From the NCBI GenBank assembly GCA_029945665.1, contig JAQSCZ010000097.1:1-64000 (forward strand): a stretch of 64,000 nucleotides of DNA, given 5' to 3'. A program made the position numbers and the translations under genes. The notes under the pieces are model-generated. The model was not told the DNA's origin, searched no databases, and worked only from the letters and a program-made list of their open reading frames with translations. This DNA comes from a bacterium. Lineage in GTDB: Bacteria; Bacteroidota; Bacteroidia; NS11-12g; UBA955. This document shows, piece by piece, positions 1-7,800 of this stretch; the stretch's first letter is position 1; each line of letters opens with the position of its first letter.

Positions 1-267
1 GGTTTGAGTTCTTTTCCGTATTTTTTTATTTATTCAGACTTTCGGATAGTTATGACATTTTATATAAAATCCAATTTCAATCAAGAGATTTTAGATACTA
101 TCTTTTTAAGATTTTGCATGCCTTAAGGCCATTTCATCAGGAATCTCTTTATAATTCTTCTGTATTTTATTGGACAAACTAAATGGTACTAAAGCAATTT
201 CTACTTTCTATTCAACTTTGAATGCCAAATTTTCAAAATACTTAGTTAAATTTATTTTATCAGGTGA

Positions 268-621
268 TTACCTATTCTTTTTAAGGAGATAATTTTCAAC
301 TTCTTGGTTAATTTCATCATGGCTTTTTACCTTTCTTTTGGCGATGTAATTTTCGAGATCCTTTTTCGAAAAAAGCAGCTTACGTTTTCCACTTTTAGAA
401 TGTGGTAATTCTCCCTTTGTTACTTTCGAATAAAGTGTAGAAAGCTTTATCTTCAGGAATCCGGCAGCTTGATTAGCCGATAGGTAATCCTCAATGAAGT
501 TAGTTTCAGTTTGAGGTATACTTTTTTGTTCCGATACCATCCTTATTGCTGAAAGTAATTGGTTATTTTGTTCGTAAATGAGTGAAAGGTATTCTTCCAC
601 TGTGACTTTTTCGTGGTTCAT
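268..621 (-). CDS. Helix-turn-helix (excisionase/MerR-like HTH_17) DNA-binding protein of an integrative element
   Basis: 117 aa; central 'YLSANQAAGFLKIKLSTLYSKVTKGELPHSKSGKRKLLFSKKDLENYI' matches the HTH_17/excisionase pattern; part of the integrase gene cluster. Confidence 0.75.
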   Translation of the reverse strand: MNHEKVTVEEYLSLIYEQNNQLLSAIRMVSEQKSIPQTETNFIEDYLSANQAAGFLKIKLSTLYSKVTKGELPHSKSGKRKLLFSKKDLENYIAKRKVKSHDEINQEVENYLLKKNR

Positions 622-730
622 TTGACTTGAATTTAATTATTAGTAATAAATCAAATACAAACCAAGTCAATCAGAGACTACCTAATCAATACCTATACTA
701 AAATAGGCAGTAAAAGGGTATTGTTATATT

Positions 731-1672
731 TTAGGAATCCACTTTTTTTCTCATATTTTTGGGAATAAAGGCACCTAACTCTTCCAATATGCGATTTCCC
801 TTAGCAGGTTCCAAATTTGTTTTACTAAGTATTTGCGTAATTGTTTCACGGTTTAGTTCTAAAATTTCGTCATCAACCTTTACACAAAAGTTAACTAAAA
901 TCCAATCTGTAAGAAGTTTCAATGTTCTTACCTTCAACTTTGAATTATACCTTAGCCTTTTAAATAATTCTACTACCTGATTAATATTGCCTTGAAAACA
1001 TATCTTTTCTTTTGAAGATTCATCAAATATTAAATCCCAGAGCAATTTTTTTTGACTTTTGTCAATATGAATCTCAAATTTTTCGCAAAATATTTTTGCA
1101 AACGCAGGATCCATGGCAATGATTTTATCACTAATACTCTCTGGATTAGGTAAACTCTTATTAGATTTCTTTGTATAAGCTTTTGTAATCAAATCTAGAC
1201 TATTCCTCTCTACCCAATCCATAATTTTCTTTAATCTAACCTCTTCAAAAGAATAAATCCTAGATTTAACAAAATCATAAACTAAAAATTCAACTAATCC
1301 TATAAAATTTCCGGCTGATGCATAGTCATTTCCTTGAAACAATAACGACTGATAAGAAAGTAAAGGTCCAATTTTATATTTATCAATAGTTAACAACTTA
1401 TATCCCAAATAATTATTGTATATGTTCGATTTGGAATAAATTATAAGGTTTCTATATTTAGCATTTTGTGTAATATCTATACCTTCCTTATCGCTAAATA
1501 ATTTCACAAGCTCCATTTCTTCGAATGAAATATTTTCTAAATTTATATTATTTTCAGGAAAAGTGTCAACATTGTTTTGACAACGTAGCCTTAGATCATC
1601 TAAAATCTGAAAAGCATCAATATCATAAACATGCCTACTAACATTTGGGAAATTGTAATTTAATTCACTCAT
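731..1672 (-). CDS. Hypothetical protein, element-associated (weak RteC-like C-terminal flavour)
   Basis: 313 aa ORF overlapping the integrase stop by 4 bp (ATGA-type coupling); no confident family. Confidence 0.6.
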   Translation of the reverse strand: MSELNYNFPNVSRHVYDIDAFQILDDLRLRCQNNVDTFPENNINLENISFEEMELVKLFSDKEGIDITQNAKYRNLIIYSKSNIYNNYLGYKLLTIDKYKIGPLLSYQSLLFQGNDYASAGNFIGLVEFLVYDFVKSRIYSFEEVRLKKIMDWVERNSLDLITKAYTKKSNKSLPNPESISDKIIAMDPAFAKIFCEKFEIHIDKSQKKLLWDLIFDESSKEKICFQGNINQVVELFKRLRYNSKLKVRTLKLLTDWILVNFCVKVDDEILELNRETITQILSKTNLEPAKGNRILEELGAFIPKNMRKKVDS

Positions 1673-2787
1673 AATTCTATATCAATAACGTTTGCAGCAT
1701 TAATCTTTGTTTGGGTCAAAACTTTTGAATAGATCATGGTAGTTTGAATATTTTTATGTCCTAACATTTTCGAAACAGTATAAATATCGGTGCCTTTATT
1801 CAAAAGCAGAGTAGCATAAGTATGTCTAAAATTATGAAGGGTTATTTTTTTATGAATACCCGCCTTTAGCACCCAACGCTTTATTTTATCATTATTACTA
1901 TCTGAGTATTTCAATCCTTCAAATATCTTATCATTCGGGTCACCTCTTTTTCCTAACAATAAGACAGCCTTGTCACTAATAGGGTGCATAATCGTATCGG
2001 AAGTCTTTCTTTGTATTATATGTATAAAATAGCCACCTTCAGTACTTTGAATATCCTTCCAATTAAGCGTATCAATATCCGACCAACGTAAGCCCGTCAT
2101 AGCCGAAAATAATGCCGCCATCTTCAATGCTTCGAGATCACATTCCGTTTTTGCAAGTGTCTGCAATTCTTCTAGGGTCAAAAATTCCCTATGCGTTTCC
2201 TTCTGATTAATCCCTTTTACATGTTTGAGTGGATTATCATTAGTCAATCTACTTTCAAATGCATTGTTAACAGCTGTTCTAAATTTATTGAAATAACTAA
2301 GTGCTGAATTCTGCCCAAGTTTTAATTTTTTTACAGAATTTAACCTTTTTGCATCCAAAAGATAGGCTTTAAACTTTTCACAAAAGCCTTCGTTAAGATC
2401 ATTCATTACGCATTGTCCATTTGTAAAAGCAATGAGATGATTCAATGAACTTAACCAGTTATCGTAATTACCCTTACTTGCCTTTCTTTTATCAGCAAGA
2501 TCTCTGAAGAACTCAATGAAATCCTTATTTCTATTTTTAGAATCAAATATTCCATCTTGTTCATTTAAAAACTCCCTCTCCCGTTTTATTCGTGCGCTAT
2601 CCGCAAAAAGTTGATTTTCTCTGTTCAATCGCTTTTCTTCTTCATTTTTAGGTTTTTTAAACAGATAGCGCTTTAAAAACTCCCTTCTTGTCGGTTTTCC
2701 ATCTTTACCTTTTAAAGGTGGATAAAAATCCAGATAAAGACTCAATCTTCCATCTGATAATTCCTTAGTTCTGATATATATTGCCAT
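1669..2787 (-). CDS. Tyrosine recombinase / site-specific integrase (phage integrase SAM-like + catalytic domain)
   Basis: 372 aa; catalytic motifs '[13 protein letters not shown]', '[38 protein letters not shown]' (R..HxxR..H..Y). Confidence 0.95.
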   Translation of the reverse strand: MAIYIRTKELSDGRLSLYLDFYPPLKGKDGKPTRREFLKRYLFKKPKNEEEKRLNRENQLFADSARIKREREFLNEQDGIFDSKNRNKDFIEFFRDLADKRKASKGNYDNWLSSLNHLIAFTNGQCVMNDLNEGFCEKFKAYLLDAKRLNSVKKLKLGQNSALSYFNKFRTAVNNAFESRLTNDNPLKHVKGINQKETHREFLTLEELQTLAKTECDLEALKMAALFSAMTGLRWSDIDTLNWKDIQSTEGGYFIHIIQRKTSDTIMHPISDKAVLLLGKRGDPNDKIFEGLKYSDSNNDKIKRWVLKAGIHKKITLHNFRHTYATLLLNKGTDIYTVSKMLGHKNIQTTMIYSKVLTQTKINAANVIDIEL

Positions 2788-3143
2788 TATTTATTTAGTA
2801 AACTGTCTAGTATTGCCCTTTTTATAATCACTCTACCCCCAAGTTGCAAAGACAAAATATTCCCGCTTTTTATATACCTATACAAACTCATTCTGCTTAT
2901 TCCCAATAACAAACATGTTTCCTTAATACTTAAAAATTCTTTTGTTTGTATGTGCTTCATATCTATCCCTACTGAGTTAAAATATTCAGTTTTTTGAACC
3001 TTTTCTAATTTCGCATCTCTTTCCCTCAATTTATATGCTCTACATGCACATTTATGAGAACAGAATTTAGTAACTGTTGTTTTTGCAACAAACCCTTCTT
3101 TACAAAAAGTACAAATTTTCGGTATTGTTATTTTGCTCGACAT
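2787..3143 (-). CDS. Zinc-finger + helix-turn-helix (excisionase-like) protein
   Basis: ORF track runs to 3182, but ATG at 3143 ([18 protein letters not shown]...) is the likelier start; C-x2-C...C-x3-C zinc-binding pattern followed by HTH_17 '[40 protein letters not shown]'; overlaps the integrase start. Confidence 0.7.
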   Translation of the reverse strand: MSSKITIPKICTFCKEGFVAKTTVTKFCSHKCACRAYKLRERDAKLEKVQKTEYFNSVGIDMKHIQTKEFLSIKETCLLLGISRMSLYRYIKSGNILSLQLGGRVIIKRAILDSLLNK

Positions 3144-3209
3144 ATGTATTAGATTATCTCTTTTTGTAAAATATTGTAACAATTTGTATACTTACATATT
3201 AAAAAATAC

Positions 3210-3258
3210 AAATAATTGTACCTTTACATATAAAAGTACAACAAAGGTACAATTATTT
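3210..3258. promoter_or_regulatory. Perfect 16-bp inverted repeat upstream of the integrase operon; probable operator/promoter or recombinase arm site
   Basis: AAATAATTGTACCTTT (3210-3225) / AAAGGTACAATTATTT (3243-3258), 17-bp spacer; the minus strand reads TACCTTTG, a Bacteroidota -7 box (TANNTTTG). Confidence 0.6.
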
Positions 3259-3374
3259 ACTTGATTAATCCAAATCTATAAAAGTTAATCATAATATAAA
3301 AAAATTGTAATATATTAATTGTTAATTATTTAATGTGATTAATTAAGATTAATTACGATAGATTAATATTCCAA

Positions 3375-4784
3375 TTACTTTCCGATACAGAACTTTCCGA
3401 AGATATTAATCAATATCTCTTGGCTGCTTATCTCTCCTGTGACTTCGCCTAAGGCGTTTAGCGCGCGTTTGATGTCGAGGGCAAGCAAATCGCTAGTTAA
3501 TCTGTTTCCCAAGCCTTCTACAACCACTTGGAGTGCCTCGCGGGCATCGCTCAAGGATTTGTAATGGCGCAAATTGGTAAGTATCGTTTGGCCGTCGCTA
3601 ACTAAGCCCCTTTTTACAGATTCATGCAAGGTAGATTTTAAAACTAATAATGCTTGTTCACTACCCTTGTTGGCCTGAATGGACAAGGTATTGGTATAAC
3701 CTACTTTATTTAATTGCTGCAATAAATTGGATTGAGCAGATTGCCCTATCAAGTCCGTTTTATTGGCCAATACAACTAAATGAATGCGCTCATTTTTGGC
3801 TGTTATCATTTCCAAATCAGCTAATACTTCTTCTATCGATGTGTCGCTCACATCAAAAATATAAATGACCACTTGCGCCTCTTCAATTTTCTTTAAGGCC
3901 TTTTCAATACCAATTTTCTCGATGGTATCTTGCGTGGCTCTTATACCAGCAGTATCAATAAATCGGAAAGGTAAACCTTCGATATTCAACACTTCTTCTA
4001 CCGTATCACGAGTAGTTCCTGCTATATCCGAGACAATGGCCCGATCGTCGTTCAATACCAAATTGAGCAAGGAAGATTTGCCAGCATTGGGCCTTCCTAT
4101 AATGGCTACTGGTATCCCATTCTTTATCGCATTGCCATATTGGAAGGATTGTATGATAGGATCGATGTGGTGTAGGATTTGTTCAATGAGTTTATTCAAT
4201 TGCGACCTATCTGCAAATTCAACATCCTCTTCTCCAAAGTCGAGTTCTAGTTCTATGAGTGAGGCAAAATTGAGCAATTGCTCGCGCAAAGATTTTATAT
4301 CCTCTGAAAGTCCTCCTCTTATTTGTTTAATCGCCACATCAGCTTGGGCTTTGTTTTGTGCGGCTATTAAATCACCAACGGCTTCGGCTTGGGCTAAATC
4401 CAATCGACCATGCATAAAAGCACGCATGGTAAACTCACCAGGTTGAGCCAGACGCGCACCATTGTCAATTAACAACTGCAAAATTCGAGATAAAATATAA
4501 GGTGAACCATGGGCACTTATTTCAATGCTGTCTTCAGTTGTAAAACTGCGAGGAGATTTAAAAACACTGAGCATTACTTCATCTATTACCTCGTCGCCAT
4601 CGGTTATAAAGCCATAGTGAATGGTATGCGAATTTAGCTGTGTAAGATCTTTGTTTTTATAAATTTTATTACAAATAGAAAAGGCCTGCTTTCCAGAAAT
4701 CCGAATGACCCCAATGGCAGAAACGCCTTCGGCAGTCGCAATGGCGGCTATGGTATCGTCGGTATTGTATAAATTGGGTAGCAT
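3375..4784 (-). CDS. mnmE: tRNA uridine-5-carboxymethylaminomethyl(34) synthesis GTPase MnmE
   Basis: TrmE N-domain, G1 'GRPNAGKSSLLN', 'DTAGIR', 'NKTD', C-terminal FCIGK*; ATG at 4784 preferred over the TTG at 4793 in the ORF track. Confidence 0.97.
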   Translation of the reverse strand: MLPNLYNTDDTIAAIATAEGVSAIGVIRISGKQAFSICNKIYKNKDLTQLNSHTIHYGFITDGDEVIDEVMLSVFKSPRSFTTEDSIEISAHGSPYILSRILQLLIDNGARLAQPGEFTMRAFMHGRLDLAQAEAVGDLIAAQNKAQADVAIKQIRGGLSEDIKSLREQLLNFASLIELELDFGEEDVEFADRSQLNKLIEQILHHIDPIIQSFQYGNAIKNGIPVAIIGRPNAGKSSLLNLVLNDDRAIVSDIAGTTRDTVEEVLNIEGLPFRFIDTAGIRATQDTIEKIGIEKALKKIEEAQVVIYIFDVSDTSIEEVLADLEMITAKNERIHLVVLANKTDLIGQSAQSNLLQQLNKVGYTNTLSIQANKGSEQALLVLKSTLHESVKRGLVSDGQTILTNLRHYKSLSDAREALQVVVEGLGNRLTSDLLALDIKRALNALGEVTGEISSQEILINIFGKFCIGK

Positions 4785-4820
4785 GTGGTGCAAAATTAAG
4801 TGAAGACTGCCTTAAAAACA

Positions 4821-4853
4821 TCAAACCCCAGATTTTTTAGGTCCGGGGTTTGA
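4821..4853 (-). terminator. Probable intrinsic terminator of the giant T9SS cargo gene
   Basis: TCAAACCCC / GGGGTTTGA 9-bp arms with a T-rich tract (TGTTTTTAAG) following on the minus strand, 20 bp past the stop at 4873. Confidence 0.5.
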
Positions 4854-4872
4854 AAATTTAAGATGATTTAGA

Positions 4873-7800
4873 TTATCTGATAATTTGAACTGTACCATTC
4901 AGTACTGGTTCGTCTTTATCTTTTCCTTTGTATTTGTATTTAAGAATGTAGAAGTAAGTTCCCATTGGACACAAAGTGCCGTTGTTGTTTACTGTTCCAT
5001 CCCAATCTGTTTTCGAATCAGTAGATGAGAACACTTTAACACCCCAGCGGTCGAAGATTGTCAAATCATATTTCTCTTCACCTTTAATCTCGATGTTGAA
5101 CACATTGTTTCCTTGTAAGTTCTCTCTATCTAATCCATTGAAACCATCGTTAGAAGTCGGTGTGAATACGTTTGGTGGACGGATAGACGCTTCAAATCTA
5201 TTCACTATACGCTTACAAATTGTATCGCGACAACCGATGCTATTAATGGCTTCTAAACATACCCAGTAGGCGCCTTGTGAATCTCTATAGTCTCTGCAAG
5301 GTTTAGCTGCGTTGGCTCCAGCCGCATCAGATGCGAACCCTAGTTGAATATCAAACGTGCGGGCAGATGCTGGCGTAATGGCCATTATATCATTGGTGTT
5401 GTAGAAGCTCCAGTTGTGGTTCACACTATTGGTTGATTTATTCTCGAAACAGAACACAGGGGTGGCACTTGTATCGATATCAAAATCAGCTTTAACTAAT
5501 GCAACGGTAATTCTTACACTGTCTTCGGCAGGACAGACCTTACCAAATTGGGTGCTCACTGAATTCTTATCGCCCTTGAACTTGACTACATATATTCCTG
5601 GGTTAGCATAGCTCACGGTTCTGAAAGTATCCGTAAGTACTAGCGTATCATTCGGCGACAAACCAAGATTCCATTTATAACTGCTATACTTGGCAAATGG
5701 TATTATTTTACCGGTTAACAATACTGGTTGGTTGGTACAAACCGAAGTATCTTTAGGATTCAAGGTAACAGTATCATACTGGAAGATATCAATATAGAAT
5801 GGCTGCATTTGACCATCTGTTGTATCTGGCCACATAACACTACATGTTTTGGATGAACCATTTGGCATTTTCAATACAAATGTTTGCTGTAAGAAAATAT
5901 AATATCTACCTGCTTTAGTGTATGCGTGGGTAATGGTATCATTTTTAGCAACACCTGATTTGATGATTGTATCATATTGGTTATCGTAAACATTGTCTCC
6001 GAAATCCCAAGTCCAAATACTCTTATCTGCCAATGCATATTTACTTAAGTTAGTAAAGTCAATTTTCTCTCCCAGACAGTATTTTCTAGGAATGAAGGTT
6101 TCGAATAGCGGCAAAGGACCAGGAATATGTATCTTAACTTCGAAGGTATCCGTACAACCTAGGTAAGTATCAACGATTAACTTCACGATAAAGTCACCGT
6201 TTCTGGTAAAGTCATGGGCAATATTATTTGGCAATGAACCAAAGAATACGTTCTTAGCTGAACGGCTGCTATCGCCCCAATTGATTCTCCATTTTACGAT
6301 GTAATCACATACATCATTTAATTTCCATCTGCAAGGATCGTAAACAGATGAAGAGTCAAAGAATTCAACAATGGTTTTACATTCAGGACGGGTTTGACCT
6401 AAGTTAAAGTATGCTTTTGCTGCTGTTACAAAGATGTCTTGAGGAAAAGTATCGCGACAACCGGTGCTATCGCCAGCAGCAGTTCTTACTTGGTAATATC
6501 CACCTGTATCGGATAAGTAATAAACAGTACCTGGTACAGTTAATCCGCCTAATTGTACACAACGAGGAGTTCCAGTTCCAATACCAGTTTGACCATAAGG
6601 GAATGGACCGAAGATGGTATTCATGGTAGGTGGATTGTTTAACACATCATCCGCTTTACTCAAATCCCATTTAGTTTTTGCTTCTCTATTAGGTTGACCA
6701 GACTGACCTATTCTATCGCCCCAATAATCGGTTGGATCTAACAGACAGTTACAAATATCTGGATAAGCGTGGAAGTAATTGAACTGAGGACAAGCTTGAA
6801 CTATATCACCGTGACAAATGATAGTATCGCTATAATTCATTACACCATAGAATCCAACAATTACACGTTTTGCAGTACCACTTTGCATTGTACAATTTTC
6901 TGGGGCTCTACTTCTTAAACCGAAGTTGGCAATGAAGAATCCTGAATATTGCGGAACAAAGCAATAGGCATCGTATGTTTTTCCATCATAACCGGTTACG
7001 GTTTTTATAGGTTTAATAGTGGTATCTCTAAAGTGTAAGATATTTTTCTGATCTGCAACTTTATAGAATCTAATGAATCTACCAAATCCAGTGGTATCTA
7101 AACAACCTCTTGATCCAGTATAAGGCTTTTGGAAAGTTCCTTTTCCGTTCCATATAATTTCTGCAACTTGAGCAGGCGATAATTCATACACATCAATGTT
7201 ATTGGCCAATAAAATTTGTTTAATGATATCGAACACTGGTGTAATATCAGCTTCAGTATGCCATTTGGTAACTTCAGCAACTTTGATGTACTGACTATCA
7301 ATGGTAGCATACTTACCGTCAAAATACGAAGTTTGTTTATGGTACAAGTAATCGAATAAGTGGTTAGGGTCGTTCGGATCTACCTGGAATCTTTGGTAAG
7401 ATTCATTCACTTGTAAGGTATAATATTTATCGTAGTATTTACCAACGTTTGCGGCAGATAGACTCCAATTTAGTTCCTCTACATCTGGAATATAACTTCT
7501 GTTTCTAGGCATAAGCGCTAAACAAATGGTATCTTTTCTACAAATATTTGTAAACTCGGCACCTTGTTTTGGCTTAATGATTCTAAATTTATTATCCAAT
7601 ATTGGGAACCTCGCAAATTTGTTATAATAAACTGTATCAATACAAGTAGAAGGATATGCATCACCATCTGGTGGCCACATGCCATTACCAATGATTAAAC
7701 CAACGTTGATATAGCCGGTGATTGAATCTTTGATATCATCTACAGTGAATTGTTTTGAGTATCTGCTTCCTGGGGCACCCATAATTTGGTAACCCAAAGG

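Noticed and set aside
1-250. Second copy of the mnmE tail (attL/attR partner) at the left edge
   Set aside because: Scanned for TTACTTTCCGATACAGAA and its reverse complement; only a poor partial match (CTTTCGGATAG) seen, so the other end is probably outside the window.
3865-4446. 193-aa plus-strand ORF antisense to mnmE
   Set aside because: Antisense shadow of a highly conserved gene; Ser/Pro-rich low-complexity composition typical of spurious frames.
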